From Porphyromonas sp. COT-290 OH3588 (GTDB taxonomy: Bacteria > Bacteroidota > Bacteroidia > Bacteroidales > Porphyromonadaceae): a stretch of 64,000 bases of DNA. Positions 9,601 to 17,922 of this stretch are shown piece by piece. The notes under the pieces were generated by a model. The model was not told the origin of the DNA, did no database searches, and saw only the letters and a list, made by a program, of their open reading frames with translations. Location of the stretch: NCBI RefSeq assembly GCF_000769075.1, contig NZ_JRFC01000024.1, positions 1-64,000 on the forward strand, written 5' to 3'. How positions within the stretch are numbered: position 1 is the first letter of the stretch; every line of letters begins with the position of its first letter. The translations under genes were made by a program, and so were the position numbers.

Positions 9601-9877
9601 AGAGCGATACGCCATCCTTGAGTTTGAAAGTCAGAGAGCGCTTTTTACTAGACTTAATTAGCTCTGTCGGGTGATAGAGCCCAGCAGCAACCCAGACTTC
9701 ATCGCCCACGGACGAGGCATCTATCATTTTCTGTAGCTCACCCGAGGCATTAGTCCAAGAAGAGCCATCGCCAAAGCCACCAGCCTTGACGAACCGAACA
9801 GTTTTCTGTGCGCTGGCCCAAGGGCTAGCCAGCAGGATACTCAAGAGTAGTACCCAAGTACGTAATTGGTTTCTCAT
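6692..9877 (-). CDS. Secreted beta-helix plus leucine-rich-repeat protein with T9SS-type C-terminal tail
   Basis: A protein of about 1061 residues with a type I signal peptide (hydrophobic core then PWASAQ). Residues about 25-490 contain many short turns such as GGAVFIGQG, GGGIYSEGS and GGGRGGGILG, typical of a right-handed parallel beta-helix. The segment from about 510 resembles a small Ig/PKD-like or listerial-internalin-type spacer. Residues about 560-950 hold some 17 LRRs of the internalin type (NELSSIDLS, NKLRSLDVS, NRLEELDLK). The last 70 residues (VAIYDALGGCVGRF, LDLTTLSSGCYIAV) match the pattern of a T9SS sorting domain, which suggests surface attachment. The ATG at 9877 is chosen because the -7 element at 9910-9917 overlaps the upstream alternative start. 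Probably an adhesin; the overall layout is reminiscent of the P. gingivalis internalin-like InlJ in its LRR part. Confidence 0.85.
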   Translation of the reverse strand: MRNQLRTWVLLLSILLASPWASAQKTVRFVKAGGFGDGSSWTNASGELQKMIDASSVGDEVWVAAGLYHPTELIKSSKKRSLTFKLKDGVSLYGGFSGVEVSKDDRARAEVEAPMHFVFKNQTILSADIDAEEDVWVRKIAEGSTARYMWEISGNRGNANHLLYLDKKATKPITIDGFVLTGAYADVYQAKSAGAALYASGAIRLVNSIIRRNATYTRVEGDLAFHGGAVFIGQGKEAQIRNCLFEDNQAYLPTLSASGGSVYMEGGIVENCIFRGSVGVDEGGAITIHGGTVRNSHFYDCYGAKGGTISAIDSRIEACLIAHSRGLVGGGIYSEGSVIHHSQIINCYADDPAFGDTGGGRGGGILGKVNTTIIGSIIANCTAGSRGGGVELIAGGKLYHSTIVQSNARLVNKPITNLDLGEGCIQRNNLVADDLDLSNFVAPSRSTGFQKDVDGRTEVLRANWALAPKSSLIGQGDLVPEVNEEQDLLGNNRIRNGVIDPGAIAFGSGNSSDPNIRFTLEEENQTITLTIGGASGSQFSIDFGDGSLKEYSGAQKIIEQVTGREVKIYGKDILIFIANDQGITKLDLSGAKELMRLQVMNNKLEALDVSQSPNLYMLYCDRNQIKTPLNLSAQRRMNVISCHSNQIPGQLNLKHIQGLISLFCHGNKLTELILPDNGQGLTEIVCDDNELTSLKVLHLPDLTELSVADNKLTSIDLSQNTKLTKLYAVSNELRSIDLRHNKVLKTLTLTDNELSSIDLSANMLLEDLYLGDNDLAQIDLSANTKLTWLIVSGNKLRSLDVSQQPSLKQIKASDNELEKIDLSHNPDLSILWLGNNRLEELDLKAQKRLIWLVCDSNRLQSLDLKHSPAISWLECEGNRLTQLDLSAQTNLQKLFAGHNKLIGINLEHCQGVQGIRLEDNQIPADKLAKLLADLPDVSAVQVNDNNRGWVKTIDISLNPSSHLVDISAATAKGWGVTNTPGKTLSIDEIGTALSEFYYDATTRRLQIGLGIREVAIYDALGGCVGRFVVEGGSLDLTTLSSGCYIAVGYSVARPQVHRFCR

Positions 9878-9909
9878 AGATTTGTATTCTTTTGTATTTG
9901 TACTCGACA

Positions 9910-9917
9910 CAAATATA
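9910..9917 (-). promoter_or_regulatory. -7 element for the beta-helix/LRR gene
   Basis: The minus strand reads TATATTTG, 33 bases upstream of the chosen ATG. This gives a leader of about 25 bases and rules out the TTG at 9910 as the translational start. Confidence 0.5.
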
Positions 9918-10080
9918 TCAATAAAAGCGACTTATTAAATCAACCCACATCAAATACCCCGTCTTTTTTACTTGCACACGACGATCACAGAGTCAGTCTG
10001 CATGCAAGATATAAATCATCTGTTAAAATATATCAATGATCTTCGGGATAATTTGAGCCACACTACAAAGGCAAACTTGA

Positions 10081-10198
10081 AAATCGAAGGACTGATTTTA
10101 TCGGATTGATGGACTAATCCACTGCGATGTGTCCATCAATTCGAGAAAATTGATGGGAAGAAATAGTAGAGAATGAGCTTCAAACATATCAATCTGCA
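10081..10198 (+). repeat. Dispersed element, copy 1 (5' block only)
   Basis: These 118 bases match 13714-13831 except for three adjacent-region differences around 10143-10146. The hairpin stem ATTGATGGAC / GTCCATCAAT with a 16-nt loop is perfect here. The 3' half of the element seen in other copies is missing. The copy lies downstream of the lipoprotein gene at 10380 and in direct orientation with copy 2. Confidence 0.85.
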
Positions 10199-10273
10199 AA
10201 GGCCGTCGCATGGCACTTTGCTCCTTTTAGAGGTTGTGGTTATTAGTCGCTGGGAGAGTAGTTATGCCTACAT

Positions 10274-10327
10274 AAATGACTTCAGCCCCTCACTAGCTTA
10301 GAGGCTAGTGAGGGGCTGAAGTCATTT
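10274..10327 (-). terminator. Strong terminator of the lipoprotein cassette
   Basis: A perfect 24-bp stem (10274-10297 with 10304-10327) with a 6-nt loop, GC-rich in the centre and closed by AAATGAC/GTCATTT. On the minus strand it follows the lipoprotein gene and ends in ATTT. It may work in both directions. Confidence 0.7.
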
Positions 10328-10379
10328 AGTCATATACCTCCAAACCCAACGTTCTGAGGTATGTGATAGCAGACCAGAA

Positions 10380-12977
10380 TTAGCGCTGTTCTGGCCTAGA
10401 CGACATATATTTGTCTGGCTGACCTAGAGGCGTTCGCTCTTTTGCAAAATAGCGATATCGATGAAGATTCATAATCCTTCCTCCTGAGATACGGCCTGCA
10501 GCATCTATAGAAGCTAGCCATCTATAGCCTAAATCATTCCGATTTGCAAGTAGTTCCCAGTCATCGCTCCAAGAATCTGTTTCAACCCTCTTCGTACGAT
10601 AAGGAGCCATAAAAGGAAATACAACACCATCCTTACGCTTCTGGCTGTAATAGGAGGTTGTGGTTGCTACTTTATTAAACTCTTGCTTGTAGTCATATAG
10701 AGTGCCAGAGAAACCAAAACCACTCAATCCAATAGGAGCTGTAGTATCGATAACTTTCTTTTTTTTACCTTGCTGAGTAGTAAACAATTTAACCAATGCC
10801 AAACCATCCTTTACTTGAGTATTGTTACCACTATTGATGTCTAATACATTACTGTGACTGGTGCGTGCAAAATAGCGGAATCTCTTCTGAGCCAGATACC
10901 AAGAATTATATCGAGGATCACGAGGGAAGAAAGTCGGCCACCAAGACTTCAATTCTAGATGTGCGCTTTTTATTTCATAACCAGAAGCTCCGATCAGAAC
11001 AATCTGACCCGCAGCTAATAGCTTCTTTCCATTTTCTTCAAACTTATTGAAATATCTATTGACTGAGCCCACATACGTACCCGCATAAGCACTCTCTTTA
11101 GCTCCATATTCAACAGAGGCTTGATCATTATTAGGTTTGTAAATGGAAACCATATCAGATTCTTTTAGATCTTTAAGAAAGTAGAAATCAGCATCGCTCA
11201 AGTCCTCCAACCTGTCCGTAAATGTATTATCTGTTCTAAGATAACTCATTTTATTTCCATCAAACCTCAAACGAACAAGAGCATACTCATTGAGGTTAAT
11301 ATCTAGCTTAGACGGATTCTGAAGCTCAACTACAGAGTAGTTTTTTCCACTATCCTCTTTATATGTAAGCTCTGTAATCATGAGGTCGGTCGTTATCATG
11401 GCATGCAATCTAGGGGCCTTCCCAAGCTGATGACCAAACGTTGCATTGGTCTGGTGCACGACCACCATAGGTTGAGACCGAACATTTTTCTGTTTAAGAA
11501 AGAGTTCATACTCATCAGAGTCTTTTCCAGGAAATAGCTCTGTGATACTTTTTTTACTTGTGTAATATCCATCTTGATTGTGAGCCGAGTGTGCATTTAT
11601 CCAAAGATAGGTAAATGGCTTAGCTGGAACACTTTTCTTCGGTACAGCCCATTGTATATGATTGGCTACATCTGGGTAGTTGCCAGGAGGGTCATCGTAA
11701 GTACTCTCGGTCCTAGGCGTGGTCAAACCAACCGCCATCCCCACGAATTTTCCTCTGTATTGATCTGATGGTCTATATCCGTAGAATAATGCCATAGATA
11801 TGTCAGACTCTTTATAGGTTTCAGCCATCTTCTGCCCAACTTGTCCAGACCCTGCTGGCTCAAACAAATCGAAGATCTTAGGCATATCCCAAGGGAAACC
11901 CAAAGAGTAATCGTCTGAAGTGGCTTTATACATCTCAAATCCTATATAATTTTTCACTGCTGATTGCTGCCCCTCCCAGGCTGGAATACCAAATCCATGT
12001 GGATCTTTTTCATCGAAAGCCTTCCTGAGATTTTCCTCATCAAGCAAATATCTTCCTTGAAAATCAAAGACATTTGATACGATCCCCGCTCGCCTCATAT
12101 CAATGCCCTCAAACACGTTTGCTACAATCTGATAGTGCAGAAGCAACCCTTGGGGTTTAATGGTAAACGAATCTTCATTCTTGGCCAAACGAAACAGAGT
12201 ATTGGGTTCGTCTGGCACTCTGGGGTCAGTCGAAGGCTTGGCATTTTTTTGAATTTTGAGTTCCTTCCAATTAGAAATAAGAGGGATAGAGTGTCGCCCC
12301 ACCTCTTGACCATACCTTGCGACACGAAAAGTGTCCTTATCACCTGACCCTGCAGTTTGGTTCTTTCCTACAAACTCTACAATGCTACGCCCACTTCTAT
12401 TCAGATTCTCTCTATCTTCCTCTTCTTCTCCGAATACTGCTACCTGTTTGCCACTTTTATCAGTTATAGTCTTGTTGTCCGAGTTCATGATTATCATGGC
12501 ATGCCAAGTCTCTCCCTCCTCAAAGGTGAAAGGCAGATTATTTTTCTTCGGATTAGGCTTGCGAACCCAGATCCTTACCTTAGCTTTGTTAGAAGCCATC
12601 TCTGTTTCTTTGCCAGACCCATCAATTGGAATGACCTTAGCTACAGCCCTTTCTCGGATGAACTTAACATTCCCACCCTTCTCTCTTCTCAAGAGAAGCT
12701 CAACACTATTATCTCGCTTGCGAAATCGGATACGAGGGGAGAAAATTTTCGATTGGTCTCCAGTAGTATTGCTCAACCTATCAAAGCCTACCTGGAAGCC
12801 CTTTAATTGTTCCTCTGGGAGAGCCATCTCGGCCTCAAAAAGGGGGATAAAATCTTTCTCAATATTCTCCTCTGGACTAGGCTTAGAAAGAATATCTTCC
12901 TCCTGTCGAATCTTGTCTTGACAAGCAATGAGGCTTACCCCAAGCAAGCATGTGACAACAAATTTTATCAATTTCAT
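10380..12977 (-). CDS. Large surface lipoprotein, second gene of tiny-protein/lipoprotein cassette 1
   Basis: An 865-residue protein with a lipoprotein signal (LLGVSLIAC lipobox at about residues 11-19). The N-terminal 250 residues resemble fimbrillin-like beta-sandwich lipoproteins of Bacteroidales (VRIWVRKPNP, WHAMIIMNSDN). Around residues 535-580 the stretch VVELQNPSKLDINLNEYAL resembles a lamin-tail-like (LTD/DUF4876-type) domain found in secreted bacterial proteins. The remainder is tyrosine- and tryptophan-rich and not recognised. It lies 24 bases after a 59-codon gene, and the pair is bracketed by two direct repeats. Its size, lipobox and preceding tiny gene parallel the cassette at 59.7-62.2 kb, although the two large proteins are divergent. 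Surface adhesion or a fimbria-tip-like role is only inference. Confidence 0.65.
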   Translation of the reverse strand: MKLIKFVVTCLLGVSLIACQDKIRQEEDILSKPSPEENIEKDFIPLFEAEMALPEEQLKGFQVGFDRLSNTTGDQSKIFSPRIRFRKRDNSVELLLRREKGGNVKFIRERAVAKVIPIDGSGKETEMASNKAKVRIWVRKPNPKKNNLPFTFEEGETWHAMIIMNSDNKTITDKSGKQVAVFGEEEEDRENLNRSGRSIVEFVGKNQTAGSGDKDTFRVARYGQEVGRHSIPLISNWKELKIQKNAKPSTDPRVPDEPNTLFRLAKNEDSFTIKPQGLLLHYQIVANVFEGIDMRRAGIVSNVFDFQGRYLLDEENLRKAFDEKDPHGFGIPAWEGQQSAVKNYIGFEMYKATSDDYSLGFPWDMPKIFDLFEPAGSGQVGQKMAETYKESDISMALFYGYRPSDQYRGKFVGMAVGLTTPRTESTYDDPPGNYPDVANHIQWAVPKKSVPAKPFTYLWINAHSAHNQDGYYTSKKSITELFPGKDSDEYELFLKQKNVRSQPMVVVHQTNATFGHQLGKAPRLHAMITTDLMITELTYKEDSGKNYSVVELQNPSKLDINLNEYALVRLRFDGNKMSYLRTDNTFTDRLEDLSDADFYFLKDLKESDMVSIYKPNNDQASVEYGAKESAYAGTYVGSVNRYFNKFEENGKKLLAAGQIVLIGASGYEIKSAHLELKSWWPTFFPRDPRYNSWYLAQKRFRYFARTSHSNVLDINSGNNTQVKDGLALVKLFTTQQGKKKKVIDTTAPIGLSGFGFSGTLYDYKQEFNKVATTTSYYSQKRKDGVVFPFMAPYRTKRVETDSWSDDWELLANRNDLGYRWLASIDAAGRISGGRIMNLHRYRYFAKERTPLGQPDKYMSSRPEQR

Positions 12978-13001
12978 TCCTGTTTACTTTTAATCATTAC
13001 G

Positions 13002-13181
13002 TTAGTAGAAATCATCTCCATCTATAAAGTTCTCGGTTTCTCCGTCAATAGCAATGATTGAGTCAGAGGCATCTGTAAGCAAGCTTATAGGGGTGTGAAG
13101 ATTGTATAGCTCCACCTCTGGACCTTGATACTGCAACTTCCCTCCGGAGAAAGAGGGATTGATTGTTTTAGCTTTTGTCAT
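13002..13181 (-). CDS. Tiny acidic-tailed protein (59 aa), first gene of cassette 1
   Basis: An open frame of 59 codons (start MTKAKTINPSF, end ETENFIDGDDFY) between a -7 element at 13362-13369 and the lipoprotein gene, 24 bases ahead of the latter. The tail FIDGDDFY closely resembles the tail FIEGDDL of the 40-codon gene at 62055-62177, which sits in the same position before the other large lipoprotein. Both also share a central hydrophobic block (PISLLTDAS versus LQSLLVTLS). Conserved position and tail argue that the frame is real. There is no signal peptide and no known function. It could be a leader peptide, a small chaperone or a peptide precursor. Confidence 0.6.
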   Translation of the reverse strand: MTKAKTINPSFSGGKLQYQGPEVELYNLHTPISLLTDASDSIIAIDGETENFIDGDDFY

Positions 13182-13361
13182 ATTTACTTCTTAATTAGTA
13201 CCATATATTATAATTCTGAAAGATGAAAAATCATAACATGACCGCAAAGCCTATCTCTACTCCATGATCTACAAGAGTGCGGGCCTCATATAGGCACACA
13301 CTCTATAAAATCATCTGATGATAAATTAAGATAGTGCTTTGTATCAGTTTTAATTTGAGCG

Positions 13362-13369
13362 CAAAGATA
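13362..13369 (-). promoter_or_regulatory. -7 element for cassette 1
   Basis: The minus strand reads TATCTTTG. The predicted start near 13355 leaves an untranslated leader of about 170 bases before the tiny gene. No good -33 element is visible. Confidence 0.45.
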
Positions 13370-13396
13370 TTATTTTTTTCGCAAAGTAGCTTTCTA

Positions 13397-13528
13397 TTAT
13401 ACTATTAATTTTATAGCTTGTAGGTTTTTGAAGCCATCGCACCACTCAATTCCTCCCATAGTAGAGGCTTTTTGCAATGGTTTCAACTGAAGGATACTGG
13501 GAACTGGTTCGGTTGGTTTAGTTGCCAT
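13397..13528 (-). CDS. Possible small protein (43 aa), doubtful
   Basis: A 43-codon frame beginning MATKPTEPVPSI and ending LQAIKLIV, upstream of and on the same strand as cassette 1. No clear ribosome-binding site or promoter is visible, and it is not similar to the two tiny cassette proteins. It is listed only because the region otherwise has no gene; it may be chance or a decayed relative. Confidence 0.2.
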   Translation of the reverse strand: MATKPTEPVPSILQLKPLQKASTMGGIEWCDGFKNLQAIKLIV

Positions 13529-13713
13529 ATTGATACTGTCAATAGATATCAATATTTTATTTGTCAGTGATATACCCAACAAGCTTATCCCCAACAGGCA
13601 CACCACTCATACACCTAGTTTTGAGGTTGTTTGACCTATTTTGGGTGGTTTGCTTTCTAGTATATTCTTGCTAAGAGCTTTCGTTTTTCCTTTTTGTGGT
13701 AAAGTGTACTGAA

Positions 13714-14045
13714 AAATCGAAGGACTGATTTTATCGGATTGATGGACTAATCCACTGCGATGTGTCCATCAATTCAGAAAAATTGATGGGAAGAAATAGT
13801 AGAGAATGAGCTTCAAACATATCAATCTGCAGGAAATAGATATCTATATACAACTATATGAACGCATTACAAAAATCCATTCTAACCAACGATCTCCCCT
13901 AGACTAGAGGGTTGGCGCTCCAAACAGGTTAAGCCCCGTATAGAGCTTGCTAGAGAGCCAATACGAGGTCTACACAAGTTATCCACTACTTATGCACATC
14001 ATCCCATCAATCTGCAGAGAGATGGTCTAAAATATAAATTTGGGG
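13714..14045 (+). repeat. Dispersed element, copy 2 (full length)
   Basis: The 5' block (13714-13831) carries the perfect hairpin and is almost identical to copy 1. The middle block (ACGCATTACAAAAATCC) and the 3' block (AGAGCCAATACGAGGTCT, then GGTCTAAAATATAAATT near 14024-14040) align with copies 3 to 6. The element fills the gap between the tiny-gene cassette and the flippase gene. Confidence 0.75.
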
Positions 14046-14054
14046 ATCGGGAAT

Positions 14055-15560
14055 TTAACGCTTATTAAACCTTGCCAGTAGTGGCTTTAGCCCTCCGCTC
14101 GGGAGCTCTAGCTTCAGCACGACAAGTAGGTAAACAAGGCACATCAGCAGGTTGAAGGGTAGAGTTACCCAAACATAGTCGGTCACATACTCGGCCAGTA
14201 GCCATTCGGCTAGAAGCAGGCCTAGAGCTAGCCCTACGTATAGCCCTATCCGCCCCAATTCGTAGCGAATAGGATAGTATCTCTGAGCTAAGAAGTAAGA
14301 GAGTAGTGTAATCAGGCCATTGGACACGACGCTCGCCCAAGCGCAAGCCATATAGCTATAATGCGGTGTACCAAGCACGATGATCAGCACTGTCAAAATG
14401 CAGCCAACCACCGAGAGGATAGCTCCCCAATAGGTTCGGTCTGTGAGCTTGTACCAGAGGGAGAGATTGAAGTAAATACCGAAGAGAAGTTGCCCAGCCA
14501 TTACCCACGGTACCACAGCCAGACCACCTCTGAAGTCGGGCCCTACAAAGTACTGCAGCAACTCAAGGGTAGACATTACCCCAAGGAAGATGAATAGTGT
14601 GAAGATGATGTAATACTTCATCGACACAGCATAGGCAGATTTAGCCGACTCGCCTCCCTCTTTGCTCCGAGCAAAGACGAACGGATCGTAAGCGTAGCGA
14701 AACGCCTGTGTGAAGAGAATCATGATGACGGCAATCTTGTAGCAAGCACTATAGATGCCAAGCTCCGACTCGCCCAGAGCTCTATCGTCAAAGAGGCGAG
14801 GGAATAGTAGTTTATCCGCTTGGTTGTTGAAGCTACCCACCAAGCCAAGCAAGAGAATCGGCCAGCCATAGCTGAGCATACGCCTGAGCAGCCCCCAGTC
14901 GAAGCCATCACAAGCATGCTTAAACGTAGGCGAGAGCATCAAAATCTGGACGATATTGCCAATGAGATTAATCCCCATGATGTAGTACAAGCCATGCCCA
15001 GAGATTTCCCAGCCACCGAAGAGGCTCGGGAAACCCTCCGCCAGCCAAGGCAGGCCGTAGAAAGCCAAAAGGGTCAGCAAAATAGTCAGAAGAATAAAGC
15101 CCATACGTACCCCCATAAACCACCACGGCCTTTGGGCGTAACGCAGGTAGCCGAGCGGTATGGTAGCGAAAGCATCTAGAGCGACAATGCCGAGTAGCAT
15201 CGCCACAAGCCCCTCATCTCCCTCTCTCCCTAGATAGGCCGTGATGGGAGAGAGAAAAATCAAGCCCAAAATCAGAAAGAGAGCCGAAGTCGCACCGATA
15301 GCACGCAATACTGTGGAGTAGACCAAGCTGGGTCGCTCATGCGTCGAAGAGAAGCGGAAAAAGCTCGTCTCCATACCATAGGTCAGGACGATGAGCAGCA
15401 GTGCTATCACGGCATAGAGATTCGTCATCACACCAAACTCGCCCGTAAAGAGGACACGAGAATAAAGTGCCGTAAGCAGCCAATTAAGAAACCGCCCAAC
15501 CACAGAGCTAAGTCCGTAGACGGCGGTATCCTTAATAAGAGATTTGAGGGGGTTGGCCAT
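14055..15560 (-). CDS. Polysaccharide flippase (Wzx/MATE-like, MOP superfamily)
   Basis: A 501-residue integral membrane protein with about 14 hydrophobic segments. The N-terminus (SLIKDTAVYGLSSVVGRFLNW) is characteristic of lipid-linked oligosaccharide flippases that move O-antigen or capsule repeat units across the inner membrane. The ATG at 15560 is used because the extended start is a TTG only two codons upstream. The gene lies 24 bases after ruvB and 30 bases after an alpha/beta hydrolase gene plus ruvB in a three-gene unit on one strand. The transported glycan cannot be told from sequence. Confidence 0.85.
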   Translation of the reverse strand: MANPLKSLIKDTAVYGLSSVVGRFLNWLLTALYSRVLFTGEFGVMTNLYAVIALLLIVLTYGMETSFFRFSSTHERPSLVYSTVLRAIGATSALFLILGLIFLSPITAYLGREGDEGLVAMLLGIVALDAFATIPLGYLRYAQRPWWFMGVRMGFILLTILLTLLAFYGLPWLAEGFPSLFGGWEISGHGLYYIMGINLIGNIVQILMLSPTFKHACDGFDWGLLRRMLSYGWPILLLGLVGSFNNQADKLLFPRLFDDRALGESELGIYSACYKIAVIMILFTQAFRYAYDPFVFARSKEGGESAKSAYAVSMKYYIIFTLFIFLGVMSTLELLQYFVGPDFRGGLAVVPWVMAGQLLFGIYFNLSLWYKLTDRTYWGAILSVVGCILTVLIIVLGTPHYSYMACAWASVVSNGLITLLSYFLAQRYYPIRYELGRIGLYVGLALGLLLAEWLLAEYVTDYVWVTLPFNLLMCLVYLLVVLKLELPSGGLKPLLARFNKR

Positions 15561-15584
15561 ACTCAAGTTTATAGTACACAGATA

Positions 15585-16601
15585 TTAGTCAAATAGGTCG
15601 CCCATACGAGGCATGGCCGATCGCCCTAGATGAGCATAGGCACGCTCTGTAACCTCTCGGCCTCGTGGCGTACGCTTGAGGAAGCCTTCCTTGATCAGAA
15701 ATGGCTCATAGACCTCCTCCACCGTCCCGGGATCTTCGCCTAGGGCTGTGGCAATGGTCGTGAGCCCTACAGGCCCGCCTGCAAACTTGTCGATGATCGT
15801 ACCGAGGAGCTTATTGTCTATGTAGTCTAGACCATAGCGGTCGATGTTGAGGGACTCTAGGGCTACGCAGGCGATCTCTCGATCTATCGCCCCCGTCCCC
15901 TTGACTTGGGCAAAGTCCCGGACTCTGCGTAGTAGCGCATTGGCAATACGTGGCGTACCTCGGCTACGGCCAGCGACCTCAACCGCCGCCTCTGGGGTGC
16001 AGGGGGTCTGTAGAATCCGAGCAGAACGCATCAGAATGCCCGCCAAGGTATCCTTATCATAATACTCAAGGTGTAGATTGATCCCAAATCTAGCACGCAG
16101 GGGAGCCGTGAGGAGACCGCTACGTGTGGTAGCCCCAACTAGGGTGAACGGATTGAGGTCAATCTGTATCGAACGAGCGCTAGGCCCTTTGTCTAGCATG
16201 ATATCTATGCGGTAGTCCTCCATAGCCGAGTAGAGATACTCCTCTACCACTGGACTTAGGCGGTGGATCTCGTCGATGAACAGCACATCATTGGGCTCAA
16301 GAGAAGTCAGCAGACCAGCCAAATCCCCGGGTTTATCCAAGACGGGACCCGAGGTGATCTTGATCCCCACCCCTAGTTCATTGGCAATGATATGCGAGAG
16401 TGTGGTTTTGCCCAGCCCCGGAGGGCCATAGAGCAACACATGGTCTAGGGCATCTTGGCGCATACGTGCGGCCTCGACGAAGATTTTGAGGTTCTCTACG
16501 GCTTTGTCTTGTCCGCTGAAGCTATCGAATGAGAGAGGGCGAAGGGCATGGTCAGCCTCTTGCTCTCGTTGGCTCTCACGTATGTCGAAGTCTTGTATCA
16601 T
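15585..16601 (-). CDS. ruvB: Holliday junction DNA helicase RuvB
   Basis: A 338-residue AAA+ ATPase, the motor of RuvAB branch migration. Walker A is [13 protein letters not shown], Walker B is LFIDEIHRL, sensor 1 is GATTRSG, and the arginine-finger region is APLRARFGI. The C-terminal winged helix ([17 protein letters not shown]) is complete, and the length is normal for the family. It sits between the hydrolase gene (6 bases upstream) and the flippase gene. Confidence 0.97.
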   Translation of the reverse strand: MIQDFDIRESQREQEADHALRPLSFDSFSGQDKAVENLKIFVEAARMRQDALDHVLLYGPPGLGKTTLSHIIANELGVGIKITSGPVLDKPGDLAGLLTSLEPNDVLFIDEIHRLSPVVEEYLYSAMEDYRIDIMLDKGPSARSIQIDLNPFTLVGATTRSGLLTAPLRARFGINLHLEYYDKDTLAGILMRSARILQTPCTPEAAVEVAGRSRGTPRIANALLRRVRDFAQVKGTGAIDREIACVALESLNIDRYGLDYIDNKLLGTIIDKFAGGPVGLTTIATALGEDPGTVEEVYEPFLIKEGFLKRTPRGREVTERAYAHLGRSAMPRMGDLFD

Positions 16602-16607
16602 CGAGGG

Positions 16608-17774
16608 CTATTTGGGCTCTTGGTAGAGTATGGGGAACTTGATATTGACCTTGCCTCCGAGGCTATCAGCCGATGTAACGGAGTGGTCCTCGATCGCACG
16701 CTCTACGACGGGGCGGCCATTGGCAATATCTCTGCGCTCCTGCGTTCTGAGCCAGAAGAAAAGGGTGTCGTAGGCCATCGTACGGGCTTGATCATCGGGC
16801 GAGAGGAATAGGTCATGTATCCCATTGGTGATCTTGGCGAAGTGTACCTCTCGACCTAGTCGAGAGCCATAGCGCCACATGTCCTCCACATCAAGCACCA
16901 AATCAGCCTTACCATAGCGAGGCTCCCACTGCCCTGCTCGAGGACGTATGCTAGCACCGCTACTCATAAGCAAGATAGGCACTTGGATATCTAAGCCCGC
17001 TTGTACTCGTCTATGTCCACGCTTAATAGCTCGTAGCCACGAGGTACGAATCGGATAGCCCTGCGGCATCTTCCAATCGGTGCGGTAGCTCCACTTGCCA
17101 TGCGCTGTTTTGAGCAGACTACTACTATAGTGGTCATATTCGTTTGGCTTGGAGGGGGGGATAATCACCATATTAGGAACGAGCCAAGCGACAGAAGTTA
17201 CTAGGGGCAAGAGGAAACGCTCGTTGAATGCGGTCGAATTGAAATCTATAAAAGGGCTATTGAGGATTAGGCCTCGAATGCCGTCCTTATTTCTCGTGTC
17301 GTGCAGATAGAGGGCAGAGATGAGACAGCCCGTAGAGTGTGCCATGAGATAGATCTCGCTGTGCCCCTCCTTGCGCATCAGCTCGAGTGCTAGAGAGATC
17401 TCAGCTTGGTACTCACGCACATCACGACACTCAAAAGCTCTCTGTCCGGGGCGAAGGGAACGCCCGTACTTGCGCAGGTCTAGGGCGTAGAAGTTGTACC
17501 GATGCTTGACAATACTATCGCCTAGCTCCGCCTGAAAAAAGTAATCATTGTAGCCATGAATATACAGCACAGCACGAGTAAAGCGTCTATCCAACTTGTG
17601 GCGAATGAGCGTCGCCTCCACGGGACCGCTATAGTCATCGGGCAAGCTAATAGTTCGGCTCTCGTACGGCTCGCCTAGTATATCAGGTTTGTAATGGCTC
17701 TGCGCCTTTAGGTTTGTCCCAAGACTGAGCAACAAACCAAGCCAATACAAGCAAATCAATCGAATTATCTTCAT
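16608..17774 (-). CDS. Exported alpha/beta hydrolase (serine aminopeptidase S33 / lysophospholipase-like)
   Basis: A protein of about 388 residues with a signal peptide (MKIIRLICLYWLGLLL then LKAQ). The hydrolase fold shows the oxyanion strand (AVLYIHGYNDY) and a nucleophile elbow MAHSTGC, i.e. HSxG with serine. A distal aspartate (DVEDMW) and a histidine (TNGIHDLFLS) complete a plausible triad. This resembles monoacylglycerol-lipase-type enzymes acting in the periplasm or outer membrane. The ATG at 17774 is preferred because the signal peptide follows directly. A -7 element TACCTTTG (17804-17811, minus) lies about 30 bases upstream. Confidence 0.8.
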   Translation of the reverse strand: MKIIRLICLYWLGLLLSLGTNLKAQSHYKPDILGEPYESRTISLPDDYSGPVEATLIRHKLDRRFTRAVLYIHGYNDYFFQAELGDSIVKHRYNFYALDLRKYGRSLRPGQRAFECRDVREYQAEISLALELMRKEGHSEIYLMAHSTGCLISALYLHDTRNKDGIRGLILNSPFIDFNSTAFNERFLLPLVTSVAWLVPNMVIIPPSKPNEYDHYSSSLLKTAHGKWSYRTDWKMPQGYPIRTSWLRAIKRGHRRVQAGLDIQVPILLMSSGASIRPRAGQWEPRYGKADLVLDVEDMWRYGSRLGREVHFAKITNGIHDLFLSPDDQARTMAYDTLFFWLRTQERRDIANGRPVVERAIEDHSVTSADSLGGKVNIKFPILYQEPK

Positions 17775-17803
17775 ACTTTGTCCAATCATCAATAATGATT
17801 AAA

Positions 17804-17811
17804 CAAAGGTA
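17804..17811 (-). promoter_or_regulatory. -7 element for the hydrolase-ruvB-flippase unit
   Basis: The minus strand reads TACCTTTG, 30 bases before the hydrolase ATG. A terminator for secA lies just upstream, so this is probably the sole promoter of the unit. Confidence 0.5.
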
Positions 17812-17860
17812 CAAAAAACACCAACACAGCTAAGATGACGAGGCGACATGGGCGAGAACA

Positions 17861-17904
17861 AAAAAGGATGAGGCAGAACCATAGTTCCACCTCATCCTTT
17901 TTAG
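17861..17904 (-). terminator. secA terminator
   Basis: The stem is AAAAGGATGAGG with its complement CCTCATCCTTTT. The inner arm (AGAAC/GTTC) is imperfect, and flanking T-runs occur on both sides. It lies 19 bases after the secA stop on the minus strand. Confidence 0.8.
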
Positions 17905-17922
17905 ATAAATGCATTCGCTAGG

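Noticed and set aside
12331-12921. A 196-codon plus-strand frame in the lipoprotein of cassette 1
   Set aside because: Antisense shadow, low-complexity Ser/Leu composition and no signal or domain.
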